Shown here one piece after another: positions 54,464 through 62,920 of a stretch of DNA of 64,000 nucleotides. Source of the DNA: Barnesiella sp. WM24. Its GTDB lineage: Bacteria; Bacteroidota; Bacteroidia; Bacteroidales; Muribaculaceae. Under the pieces are notes generated by a model. It was given only the letters and a program-made list of their open reading frames with translations. It made no database searches and was not told the DNA's origin. Position 1 is the stretch's first letter; every line of letters starts with the position of its first letter. The position numbers were made by a program, and so were the translations under genes. The DNA is taken from positions 62,001-126,000 of the forward strand of contig NZ_SPPC01000005.1 of NCBI RefSeq assembly GCF_004570975.1, read 5' to 3'.

Positions 54464-55495
54464 ATGTTCAGTTTTGCCAATACATATCTGTTATATCTCC
54501 TGCTACTGCTTCCCGCAGTGGCTCTGCTCTTTCTTTGGGCGCGCCATTCACGCCGCAAGAGGCTGTCAAGATACGGAAAGACCGATACCCTTCTGCCGCT
54601 CATGCCCGACGCATCACGCTATAAGCCCGGCATCAAGATTGTGTTGCAGCTCATCGCGATAGCCGCGCTTGTAATAGTGCTTGCACGACCAAGAGCGGGC
54701 GCCAGAGAGGAGGTCAGCGAAGTTCAGGGCATTGAGGTAATGATATGTCTTGATGTGTCCAACTCCATGCTCGCCTCTTCGACCGACGACCCCAAAGGAG
54801 TGTCAAGGCTACAGCGCGCGAAGCTTGTGCTTGAAAAACTCATCGACAAGCTTGACAACGATAAAGTGGGGCTTATAGTCTTTGCGGGCGACGCTTATAC
54901 ACAGCTGCCCATCACCAGCGACTTTGTATCGGCAAAAATGTTTCTTAACAGCATATCTACAGAGATGGTACCCACACAGGGCACATCTATCGGCGCCGCA
55001 GTAGAGATGGCGATGAACTCTTTCACCCCCGACGAGGATATGCAACGCGCCATAATAATAATCACCGACGGCGAAAGCTTTGACGACGACCCGATTGCGG
55101 CAACCAAGGCAGCGGTAAAGCAAGGTATACAAGTCGATGTCATAGGACTTGGCTCGACCAAAGGCTCGCTTATACCTATAGGCGCCAACGGTCAGTTCAT
55201 GAAAGATGACAGCGGCAACCCCGTCACCACCCGCCTTGATGAAGAGATGGCTCAGAAGATAGCCGATGAAGGCGAAGGCATATATGTGCAGGGTGCGTCG
55301 TCAACCGTCGTAAAAGACATAGCCGACCAGCTTGACACACTCTCTAAGAGCAATCTTGAAAAAGTCGTATACTCGGCAAGCGCGGAGCAATTTCCCGTAT
55401 TCGGATGGATTGCGCTGACATTCCTGATACTTGACATATTCATGCTTGACCGCAAGGTAGGCTGGCTTAAAAAGATTAATTTCTTCAGTAAGTAA
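54464..55495 (+). CDS. batB: BatB-like VWA membrane protein
   Basis: Same layout as BatA: N-terminal helices (about 5-25 and 60-80), VWA domain with MIDAS DVSNSM, conserved GDAYTQLPIT and TDGESFDDD, and a C-terminal helix (about 310-330). It is clearly a paralogue of the preceding gene (shared IVFAG and TQGTSIGAAVEMA-type strands). It starts 13 bp after batA. In the known complex the two VWA proteins associate with each other. Confidence 0.92.
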   Translation: MFSFANTYLLYLLLLLPAVALLFLWARHSRRKRLSRYGKTDTLLPLMPDASRYKPGIKIVLQLIAIAALVIVLARPRAGAREEVSEVQGIEVMICLDVSNSMLASSTDDPKGVSRLQRAKLVLEKLIDKLDNDKVGLIVFAGDAYTQLPITSDFVSAKMFLNSISTEMVPTQGTSIGAAVEMAMNSFTPDEDMQRAIIIITDGESFDDDPIAATKAAVKQGIQVDVIGLGSTKGSLIPIGANGQFMKDDSGNPVTTRLDEEMAQKIADEGEGIYVQGASSTVVKDIADQLDTLSKSNLEKVVYSASAEQFPVFGWIALTFLILDIFMLDRKVGWLKKINFFSK

Positions 55496-55512
55496 AAAAA
55501 ACAGGCTCAGTC

Positions 55513-56313
55513 ATGAAACATATCATACTTATCATATTACTGGCTACGGCTATCCTGCCGGCGGCGGCTAAGGAAGACACCAAGGACACTTCCACCCGCA
55601 AGGAACGCAATTTCATAAGAGAAGGCAACAAGTATTATGAAGAAAAGCGATTTGCCGATGCGGAGGTTGCCTATCGCAAGGCACTGGAGGAAAACGCCGC
55701 AAGCGAGATTGCAATGTACAATCTCGCGACATCGCTGATACGCCAGTCGGGCAGCGCCAACCCTAACGAGGGAAACAATCCTGTGGCAGAAGCGCAGACG
55801 CTGCTACAGAATGTCGCACAGTCGGCTCAGGACATCTCAGTAGCGGAAAACGCCTTTTACAATCTTGGCAACATGGCGTTTAACCAGCAGCAATATGACC
55901 AGGCGATAAACATGTATAAAGGCGCATTGCGCAAAAATCCCGACAACGACAAGGCGCGTGAAAACCTGCGCCTTGCGCAGCTGAAGAAACAGCAACAGGA
56001 GCAACAGCAACAAAACAAGGACCAGAATAAAGACCAGGACAAGCAGGATCAGAACCAAGATCAGCAACAGCAGCAGAACCAGGATCAAGACAAAGACAAG
56101 GATAAAGACCAGGACAAGCAAGACCAAAATCAGCAAAAGCAAGACCAAAAACAGCAGCCGCCGCAACAGCAACAGGGCGGCATAAGCGATGCCAATGCCG
56201 ATAAAATCCTCAAGGCGATGGAAAACGAAGAAAATGCCACCCGCCGCAAAGTCCAGGAAATGAAAAAGAAAGAGGCAGGAGCTTCATCGCGACCTGTCGG
56301 CAAGCAATGGTAA
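55513..56313 (+). CDS. batC: BatC-like TPR protein with Q/D/K-rich low-complexity region
   Basis: A signal peptide (ends AAAK) is followed by TPR repeats (about 35-150; YYEEKRFADAEVAYRKALEE, AFYNLGNMAFNQQQYDQAI) and a long stretch of about 65 residues made almost only of Gln, Asp, Lys and Asn (about 158-222). The end (SRPVGKQW) is conserved-looking. BatC TPR proteins with charged repetitive tails are usual in this operon. The repetitive DNA (about 55985-56175) is low complexity and may vary in length between strains. Confidence 0.9.
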   Translation: MKHIILIILLATAILPAAAKEDTKDTSTRKERNFIREGNKYYEEKRFADAEVAYRKALEENAASEIAMYNLATSLIRQSGSANPNEGNNPVAEAQTLLQNVAQSAQDISVAENAFYNLGNMAFNQQQYDQAINMYKGALRKNPDNDKARENLRLAQLKKQQQEQQQQNKDQNKDQDKQDQNQDQQQQQNQDQDKDKDKDQDKQDQNQQKQDQKQQPPQQQQGGISDANADKILKAMENEENATRRKVQEMKKKEAGASSRPVGKQW

Positions 56314-56328
56314 CAATAACCAGCGATT

Positions 56329-58137
56329 ATGATTAGACGAGTATATATATTGATTGCCATCCTGATTGGTATCGCTTTCGGTACCCACGCAGAGACTTCG
56401 TTCACGACAATTCCGCCGCGGACAGTCATAGCAGGCAACAAATTCAACATCACATTCCGACTTAAAGACGGTCAGGGTTCGGGGCTGAAAGCTCCGGAAG
56501 TAAAGGGGTGTACCCTACTTTTCGGTCCCTCTACGTCAACAATGCAAAACTACCAGTGGGTCAACGGCAAGTCTACTTCATCGACAACGGTCGACTACTC
56601 GTTTACCTATCGTGCCGACAGCCCCGGAACATATGTAATCGGCGAAGCCCACATCACATCAGGCGGAAAAACCTATACCACTAAGCCGGTAAGCTTCACG
56701 GTGCTTCCCCCCGATAAAGCAGCCCAGGCAGGTCAGAGCGCACGTGTCGATGACATAAGCAGCCAGTCGCCCGACAAGACCGTGTCGGCAAATGACGTGT
56801 TTGTGCGCATCATCCTAAACAAGTCCCACGCTTACGAGCAGGAAGCGATACTATGCACCATAAAGCTATATACCAAGTATAGCATAAGCTCTTTTATGCC
56901 TACCACCCAACCCGCTTTCGACGGATTTCTCATTGAAGAGCTTAACCTCCAGCCCCAGCTCAACGAAGTCGAGCACTATAACGGTCAGAATTATATGACC
57001 GCGATATTGAAGCAGTGTATCATATTCCCGCAGAAGTCAGGAAAGCTCACCATAAACTCCGGCAAATATGATGTGACAGTCGTGCAGCATGAGCGCTTCA
57101 CCGGATTCTGGGGTGGCACACGCCCTGTTGAAAAAGAGATTAAGGTAAGCTCCAACTCAGCGTCTATCAACATCACCCCGCTGCCGCAGCCACAGCCCGA
57201 AGGATTCACAGGTGCAGTCGGTACATTCTCAATCGACAGCAAGCTTAACACCGCTTCGTTCAAGACCAACGAAGCGGCGTCACTGACCTACACCATAAAG
57301 GGCACAGGCAATATCAAGTCAATCAAAGAACCCGAAATTGACTTCCCGAGCGAATTTGAGCAATACACACCGCAGACAAGCGTTGACGCCCGCGTCACCG
57401 GCTCCACGGTCACAGGCTCAATGACAGTTGAATATACATTTGTCCCTCAGACAGTGGGCAACTTCACAATCGGAGCTGACAAATTTGTCTATTTCAATCC
57501 CGACACAAAGCAATACGTGACATTATCGACCCCGTCTTATAACATCAAAGTAGCACAGGGCGCAGCAGTGTCATCGACAAGCAACGTCAGCAAACAGTCG
57601 ATAGCAAGCAAGAATACCGACATACTGCATATCAAGATGGGCGACCTCGGCTTGAGCAAGACCCACACTTACATCTTCCATTCATGGTGGTATGTTCCGC
57701 TCTACATCCTCCTTGCCCTCATTTTGCTCGCCGTAATTCTAATCTACCGCAAGCAGGTGAAACTTAACGCCGACATACAAGGACGACGCCTCGCCCATGC
57801 TGGCAAAGTCGCAAAAAAACGTCTTAAAACAGCAAAAGGCTATCTTGACGCCCACGATAACGACAAGTTCTACGACGAGATGCTGCGTGCCGTGTGGGGA
57901 TACCTCAGCGACAAACTCGGCATCCCTGCGTCACAGCTTACACGCGACAATATCGCCCAGCAGCTTCAGAGCTACGGTGCAAGCGAAAATCTTACATCGT
58001 CAATAATCGAGATTATCGACGAGTGTGAGATGGCTCGCTATTCACCAGCAAAGAGCGACGAACAGATAGAACACCTATTCAGGCAGGCATCCGAAGCGAT
58101 GAACGACATGGAGAACCTGAAGCGGGCTAAACGCTAA
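56329..58137 (+). CDS. batD: BatD-like membrane protein
   Basis: A signal peptide (ends THAE), then about 430 residues of beta-sandwich repeats typical of BatD (VIAGNKFNITFRL, YEQEAILCTIKLYTKYSI, SGKLTINSGKYDVTV, GTGNIKSI), a membrane helix (about 455-475, WYVPLYILLALILLAVILI) and a cytoplasmic helical tail (FYDEMLRAVWGYLSDKLGI) that resembles the tail of the protein encoded at 52481-53464. The size of 602 residues is normal. Follows batC by 15 bp. Confidence 0.92.
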   Translation: MIRRVYILIAILIGIAFGTHAETSFTTIPPRTVIAGNKFNITFRLKDGQGSGLKAPEVKGCTLLFGPSTSTMQNYQWVNGKSTSSTTVDYSFTYRADSPGTYVIGEAHITSGGKTYTTKPVSFTVLPPDKAAQAGQSARVDDISSQSPDKTVSANDVFVRIILNKSHAYEQEAILCTIKLYTKYSISSFMPTTQPAFDGFLIEELNLQPQLNEVEHYNGQNYMTAILKQCIIFPQKSGKLTINSGKYDVTVVQHERFTGFWGGTRPVEKEIKVSSNSASINITPLPQPQPEGFTGAVGTFSIDSKLNTASFKTNEAASLTYTIKGTGNIKSIKEPEIDFPSEFEQYTPQTSVDARVTGSTVTGSMTVEYTFVPQTVGNFTIGADKFVYFNPDTKQYVTLSTPSYNIKVAQGAAVSSTSNVSKQSIASKNTDILHIKMGDLGLSKTHTYIFHSWWYVPLYILLALILLAVILIYRKQVKLNADIQGRRLAHAGKVAKKRLKTAKGYLDAHDNDKFYDEMLRAVWGYLSDKLGIPASQLTRDNIAQQLQSYGASENLTSSIIEIIDECEMARYSPAKSDEQIEHLFRQASEAMNDMENLKRAKR

Positions 58138-58157
58138 CAATCATTACTTTCAGCATT

Positions 58158-58946
58158 ATGAGACGAAACGTATTAACATATATCATATTGTTGCTGGCGA
58201 CAGTCACTGCATTTCCTGCGTCAGGCGTCAACCTGACCCAGGAAGCCGACTCAGCCTACATGCACGATGACTTTGCCGAGGCGACACGCCTCTATCTACA
58301 GATTGCCGAAACCGAAGGCACATCATCGGAGCTATACTACAATATCGGCAACTGCTATTACCGCCAGAAACAACTTGGGAAAGCCATTCTCTACTATGAA
58401 CGCGCGCTACGCCTTGACCCGTCAAATGAAGAGGCACGCGCCAATCTTGAATTTGTAAACTCAAAAATCACTGACGAACCAGGCGACAGAGGAATGTTCA
58501 TCTCCAATACCGTCAACGGATTTGCCTGCAAAGTGCCTGCAAATACATGGGCGGCGATAGCCATCGGAGCTTTTGTACTGTTTCTCGGAGCGATTGCCCT
58601 GTATGTATTCATGTCAGATGTAAGGCTACGCAAGACAGGATTTTTCGGAGCCATCATACTACTTGCCATATGTGTGCTTGCCAACATATTTGCGTCAATA
58701 TCCACCCGCTACTCCACTTCAGGCAATATCGCCGTGGTAGTCGAGCCATCGACCCTGTTGAGCACTTCACCCCGCGCGCCAAAAGACAGGAGCGAGGAAG
58801 CCGTACTGCTCCACGAGGGCACAACTGTAGAAATTCTCGATTCACTGTCGACCAAAGTGGACTCCACTACAGTAAGATGGTATGACGTAAAAGTCGACAA
58901 CAGCACCCGCGCCTGGATACGCGGCTCTGACATTGAGCGCATTTAA
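58158..58946 (+). CDS. batE: BatE-like TPR / SH3-like membrane protein
   Basis: A signal peptide (ends PASG) precedes a small TPR block (about 25-105, ELYYNIGNCYYRQKQLGKAILYYERALRLDP), two membrane helices (about 130-175), and a C-terminal SH3-like domain (about 195-262; TTVEILDSLS, WYDVKVDNSTRAWIRGSDIE). This is the standard BatE layout and the last gene of the operon. An AT-rich weak hairpin after the stop is not a convincing terminator. Confidence 0.9.
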   Translation: MRRNVLTYIILLLATVTAFPASGVNLTQEADSAYMHDDFAEATRLYLQIAETEGTSSELYYNIGNCYYRQKQLGKAILYYERALRLDPSNEEARANLEFVNSKITDEPGDRGMFISNTVNGFACKVPANTWAAIAIGAFVLFLGAIALYVFMSDVRLRKTGFFGAIILLAICVLANIFASISTRYSTSGNIAVVVEPSTLLSTSPRAPKDRSEEAVLLHEGTTVEILDSLSTKVDSTTVRWYDVKVDNSTRAWIRGSDIERI

Positions 58947-58987
58947 AAAAGCATGTTTTTAAACACATAATATTTCCCTGTTCAAAA

Positions 58988-59019
58988 TTTGGAATTCTGC
59001 TGTCAAAATTATAATTTTA
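58988..59019 (+). promoter_or_regulatory. Promoter of the small HTH gene
   Basis: TTTG (58988-58991), 20 bp, then TAATTTTA (59012-59019), one mismatch from TAnnTTTG. About 51 bp before the ATG at 59071. Confidence 0.5.
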
Positions 59020-59070
59020 ACGACAACAAATACTAACAGAATTAATTTACTAACTAAAACTTATAGTATC

Positions 59071-59337
59071 ATGACTAAGACGATTTCATTCAACGATCTC
59101 CGCCGCATCAAGGACAGTTTGCCCGACGGGTCAATGCATCAGATAGCCGATAAGCTCAATTGCACCGTACAGACAGTCCGTAACTATTTTGGTGGCAGCA
59201 ACTATCAGTTTGGACAAAATTGCGGCGTACACATAGAGCCGGGGCCCGACGGGGGAATTGTTGTCCTTGACGATACTACAATATACGACATGGCTATCGC
59301 CATACTCGAAGAGCAAGCTGCCGGAAAGGAAGCGTAA
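59071..59337 (+). CDS. Small HTH DNA-binding protein
   Basis: An 88-residue protein. The first half reads as a helix-turn-helix (LRRIKDSLPDGSMHQIADKLNCTVQTVRNYFGG, given here only as positions about 9-42) of the kind that senses nothing itself and binds DNA as a dimer. The second half (about 50-80) has Gly/Pro-rich turns (EPGPDGGIVVLDD) and a terminal helix (MAIAILEEQ). No partner domain is seen. It has its own promoter and is followed after 14 bp by the universal stress gene. I do not know a characterised homologue; conserved short HTH proteins of this size occur in Bacteroidales. Confidence 0.75.
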   Translation: MTKTISFNDLRRIKDSLPDGSMHQIADKLNCTVQTVRNYFGGSNYQFGQNCGVHIEPGPDGGIVVLDDTTIYDMAIAILEEQAAGKEA

Positions 59338-59351
59338 TCCGAGAAAAACTT

Positions 59352-60467
59352 ATGACTGAAGATCGCCTCATCACTGTGGCAATCCACACTTACGAGCACG
59401 CCTTACGCCTCAAGTCACTCCTTGAAAGCGAAGGCGTGCCTGTGGTTTTGCACAATGTAAACCTTTCTCACCCTGTAGTGTCAAGCGGGGTACGTGTAAG
59501 AATCCACGAAAAAGACCTCCCTCTTGCACTGCGTATTATTGAAAACACCGATATTTTTGCGACGCCCGACAATGACGCTCTGCCGCCCCACAACCGGGTC
59601 ATGATTGTGCCTGTCGACTTCAGCGACCACTCTGTCAAGGCATGCGACATAGCCTTTCATCTCGCCTACCGTCACAAAGCGTCAATCATCCTTCTGCACT
59701 CATTTCTCAACCCCTACATGGCAAGCGACATGCAGCTTTCCGATTCCGTGAGCTACGACATCGCCGACAGCGAAATGAAGCTGATGATGGAAAAAGAGGC
59801 CGACAAGCTAATGACCGGATTTGTCGCCAAAATCCGTGACAGGATAAAACACAGCGAGCTGCCGCCTGTAAAATTCACCACATCGGTAGTGGAAGGCGTC
59901 CCGGAAGAAGCCATCATAGAGCTTGCCAAAGAAAAGAAGCCGGAGCTTATAGTAATGGGTACACGCGAAGCCGGAAAAAAAGAAAAAGAGCTGATAGGAA
60001 GCGTCACGGCAGAGGTGCTCGATTCTTGCCGTTTTCCTGTGTTTACTGTCCCTGAATCAGCTGAGATATCACGTATGGACGACATACGCCATGTCCTGTT
60101 TTTCAGCAACCTCGACCAGGAAGACATCCTTGCGCTTGATGCCGTATATAGATTCTTCACCGACGAGCGCCTTGACGTGACAATAGTAAATGTGCCTTCG
60201 CGGAAATTTTCAGGCAACCGCGCGGCTGCGTCCGACAAACTGCTCTCATACTGTGCCGAACACTATCCCTTGTACAAATTCAAGCTTGCTGACCTCTCGC
60301 TGAACAATGTCATTGATGACTTCCATGCCATCGAGCAAAATCAGCGTATTGACCTGATAGCCGTGCCTAACAAGAAAAAAAATATATTTGCACGCCTGTT
60401 TAATCCGTCGATTGCCCACAAGATGCTATTCTACTCCGACATCCCCATGATGGTAATCCCGGTCTAA
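59352..60467 (+). CDS. DUF2007 plus tandem universal stress protein (Usp) domains
   Basis: Residues 1-75 fit the DUF2007 signal-transducing domain (TVAIHTYEHALRLKSLLESE, VRVRIHEKDLPLALRII). Residues about 80-235 are a Usp domain starting RVMIVPVDFSDHSVKACDIAF and ending in the nucleotide-binding-type GTREAGKKEKELIGSVTAEVL. Residues about 240-371 are a second, more diverged Usp fold (HVLFFSNLDQEDILALDAV ... SIAHKMLFYSDIPMMVIPV). Cytoplasmic stress protein by family; ligand not predicted. It lies 14 bp after the HTH gene and ends before the terminator at 60608. Confidence 0.9.
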   Translation: MTEDRLITVAIHTYEHALRLKSLLESEGVPVVLHNVNLSHPVVSSGVRVRIHEKDLPLALRIIENTDIFATPDNDALPPHNRVMIVPVDFSDHSVKACDIAFHLAYRHKASIILLHSFLNPYMASDMQLSDSVSYDIADSEMKLMMEKEADKLMTGFVAKIRDRIKHSELPPVKFTTSVVEGVPEEAIIELAKEKKPELIVMGTREAGKKEKELIGSVTAEVLDSCRFPVFTVPESAEISRMDDIRHVLFFSNLDQEDILALDAVYRFFTDERLDVTIVNVPSRKFSGNRAAASDKLLSYCAEHYPLYKFKLADLSLNNVIDDFHAIEQNQRIDLIAVPNKKKNIFARLFNPSIAHKMLFYSDIPMMVIPV

Positions 60468-60607
60468 AGCACTATGCGCCCCGGACATACAATTTTCATC
60501 AGCCGACACCGCAAGTTTTATGCAGGTGAGTATGATTGTGGAATTAAGCGTACAAATTAGCAACGGCAATCTTATCGACAAAAAAAAATTTTAAATTTCT
60601 TAAAATC

Positions 60608-60639
60608 AAAGAGGCCGTTCATTTGAACAGCCTCTTTTT
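60608..60639. terminator. Bidirectional intrinsic terminator between Usp and S9 peptidase genes
   Basis: AAAGAGGCCGTTC pairs with GAACAGCCTCTTT across the loop ATTT (one mismatch). A T-run follows on the plus strand (TTTTTA); on the minus strand the stem is followed by TTTGATTTTA. It serves the two convergent genes. The rest of the spacer (60468-60607) shows nothing else. Confidence 0.85.
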
Positions 60640-60651
60640 ATGTCACAAAAG

Positions 60652-62805
60652 TCAGTTGGATGGGGTTGATTCCGGAGCGGGCTTCAGCCAGCGGTCAAAC
60701 CAGCGGAAGAACAGACGCTGCCATAATATGGCGTTCTGAGGCTTGAGAATCCAGTGGTTCTCATCCGGGAAGATGACCATTTCGGCAGGGATGCCACGAA
60801 GTTTGGCGGCATTAAACGCCATTTCGCCTTGCGACGAGAGTATACGATAGTCAAATTCTCCATGAGAAATCATAATCGGGGTGTCCCACTTGTCAACAAA
60901 ACGATGGGGTGAGAGCGCAAATGTGCGCTGTGCGGTAGCATTGTCCTTACGCCAGAACGCACCATAGTCGGGAGCATCGGCGCTGTTAGCAGGTGCGTTT
61001 GACGCGCCACCGCCCATATCCCAGTTGGCAAACCACATCTCTTCAGTCTCAAGATACTGGGCCTCCATGTTGAATATACCGGCATGAGCGAGAAGAGCCG
61101 AGAAACGATGGTCGTGATTGCCGGCGAGCCAGTATACAGAGAATCCGCCGTAGCTTGCTCCGGTAGCACCTATTCGCTTCGCATCTATGTAAGGATACTG
61201 CTTCATGTAATCGACAGCGGCAAGATAATCACGCATGTTCTGACCACCGTAGTCACCTGAAATCTGAGCATTCCACTCTGTGCCGAAACCGGGAAGTCCG
61301 CGACGGTTAGGGGCAATGATTACATAGCCGTGAGCAGCCATAAGCGCAAGATTCCACCTATAGCTCCAGAACTGGCTTACAGCCTGCTGAGGACCGCCCT
61401 GACAATAAAGGAGAGCGGGATAGGTCTTGGTGCTGTCAAAATCCTGAGGATACAAAGCCCATACAAGCATCTCCTTGCCATCGGTAGTCGGGACCATCTT
61501 TCTCTCGACTCTCGGCATCTTGAGCTGCGCAAAAATATCGTCATTCACATGAGAAATCAACGTAGTCTTTTCAGCCGATGCGAGGTATATCTCATTAGGA
61601 CGAAGCATCGAATGACTCATCACGACAAGTTCGCTGTCCGACACCGGAGAAAGCCAGTCGTAATCACATTCACCCTGAGCGATTACCGACACCGTGCCGT
61701 CAAGAAGCATCGAGAATACGGGACGTACACCGTCACGGTAAGCAAGGAAAAATAGTCCGCGGCTCGAAGGCTGCCATGCGATGGCATCAACGGTATAATC
61801 CCAATCGGCAGTAAGATCGCGCTTCTCTCCCGTAGCGAAGTCAAGTATAAAAATGCGATTCTTGTCGCTCTCATATCCGTCATGCTCCATAGAGAGCCAT
61901 GCCAGCATAGACCCGTCGGGCGAGAACACAGGATTGGTGTCATATCCCATCATGCCCTCGGTGAGATTGTCGGTCGACTTTTCCGCAACATCATACAGGA
62001 ATATATCAGAATTGGTTGAAATGGCATATTCCATACCGGTCTTTTTGCGCGACACATAAGCTACCTTACGGCTGTCGGGCGACCAGGCAAACGATTCTAT
62101 CCCGCCAAACGGCTTCACAGGCGACTCAAACATCTCTCCCTCCATGATGTCGACCGGATTGCTCACCTTCTTGCCGTCAAAGTCAGCAATGAAAGGATGA
62201 GGTATCTCTGTCACCCACTCGTCCCAGTGCTTGTACATCATGTCATCGATAATTCTGCCGGTAGCCTTGGGAAGGTCGGGATAGGCATCCTGAGCAGTCT
62301 GAGCATACTTTACATTAGATATAAGAAGGATTTTTGATTCATCTGGCGAAACAAGGAATCCCGACACACCCTTCTCTACCGAACTTACACACTCCCTGCC
62401 GGAACCGTCGGCATTCATCACCCACACCTGGCTCACCCCGTTTTCGGGATAAAGGAATGCAATCTGCTTGCCGCCGTTAATCCACACTGCGTTACCCTCC
62501 GATGAAGCGGTGCGCGTGATTCGCTGCACGTCACTGCCGTCGGTATTCATCACATACAGGTCATTGTTTGACTTGTTTTCCTCTACACTTTCATAAGAGA
62601 CGCCATATAGCACTTTCTTGCCGTCGGGAGAAACCACGGCACCGCTTACACGACCGAGAGCCTCAAGCGCGTCGATGTCAAACACCCCGTCGGCACTCTT
62701 GAAGTCAGTCTTGTCGATGATTTTCTCATCACCCCCATTATTGGCACACGAAGCAGCCGTAACGAGCAGAGCTGACATAAAAACATGTTTAAAATAGTGA
62801 TACAT
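60652..62805 (-). CDS. S9 family peptidase lipoprotein (prolyl oligopeptidase/dipeptidyl-peptidase-like)
   Basis: A lipobox (AASC, about Cys20) anchors it outside the cytoplasm. A beta-propeller (about 40-420) with PDGKKVLYG and SPDESKIL-type blades precedes the alpha/beta-hydrolase domain: Ser551 in GATGASYGGF, Asp in HGEFDYRI and His in DENHW form the triad. The strand NRRGLPGFGTEWN before the nucleophile is typical of the family. Cleaves oligopeptides, probably in the periplasm or on the surface. Diverges from dnaB across a 115-bp spacer with a candidate -7 box on each strand. Confidence 0.93.
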   Translation of the reverse strand: MYHYFKHVFMSALLVTAASCANNGGDEKIIDKTDFKSADGVFDIDALEALGRVSGAVVSPDGKKVLYGVSYESVEENKSNNDLYVMNTDGSDVQRITRTASSEGNAVWINGGKQIAFLYPENGVSQVWVMNADGSGRECVSSVEKGVSGFLVSPDESKILLISNVKYAQTAQDAYPDLPKATGRIIDDMMYKHWDEWVTEIPHPFIADFDGKKVSNPVDIMEGEMFESPVKPFGGIESFAWSPDSRKVAYVSRKKTGMEYAISTNSDIFLYDVAEKSTDNLTEGMMGYDTNPVFSPDGSMLAWLSMEHDGYESDKNRIFILDFATGEKRDLTADWDYTVDAIAWQPSSRGLFFLAYRDGVRPVFSMLLDGTVSVIAQGECDYDWLSPVSDSELVVMSHSMLRPNEIYLASAEKTTLISHVNDDIFAQLKMPRVERKMVPTTDGKEMLVWALYPQDFDSTKTYPALLYCQGGPQQAVSQFWSYRWNLALMAAHGYVIIAPNRRGLPGFGTEWNAQISGDYGGQNMRDYLAAVDYMKQYPYIDAKRIGATGASYGGFSVYWLAGNHDHRFSALLAHAGIFNMEAQYLETEEMWFANWDMGGGASNAPANSADAPDYGAFWRKDNATAQRTFALSPHRFVDKWDTPIMISHGEFDYRILSSQGEMAFNAAKLRGIPAEMVIFPDENHWILKPQNAILWQRLFFRWFDRWLKPAPESTPSN

Positions 62806-62847
62806 ATCTGTAAATAATTATTGAAAAGTTACCGCTTTTTGATGATG

Positions 62848-62855
62848 CAAATATA
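62848..62855 (-). promoter_or_regulatory. -7 element of the S9 peptidase gene
   Basis: Minus-strand TATATTTG fits TAnnTTTG, 42 bp before the start codon at 62805. No strong -33 element is seen. Confidence 0.5.
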
Positions 62856-62867
62856 CTAATAATCCGC

Positions 62868-62875
62868 TAAATTTG
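62868..62875 (+). promoter_or_regulatory. -7 element of dnaB
   Basis: TAAATTTG fits TAnnTTTG, 45 bp before the ATG at 62921. It lies only 12 bp from the opposite -7 box of the S9 gene, so the two promoters are back to back. Confidence 0.5.
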
Positions 62876-62920
62876 CATTACCAATATTTTTGGCAAACAA
62901 CAATCAATCCTACAAGACCA

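Noticed and set aside
55985-56175. Periodic CAG/CAA/GAC DNA considered as a CRISPR-like or tandem repeat array.
   Set aside because: It is in frame in batC, has no fixed repeat unit or spacers, and is explained by the Q/D/K-rich protein region.
58935-58965. TTTAAAAA/TTTTTAAA inverted repeat after batE as a terminator.
   Set aside because: It lacks GC pairs; a stable hairpin is unlikely.
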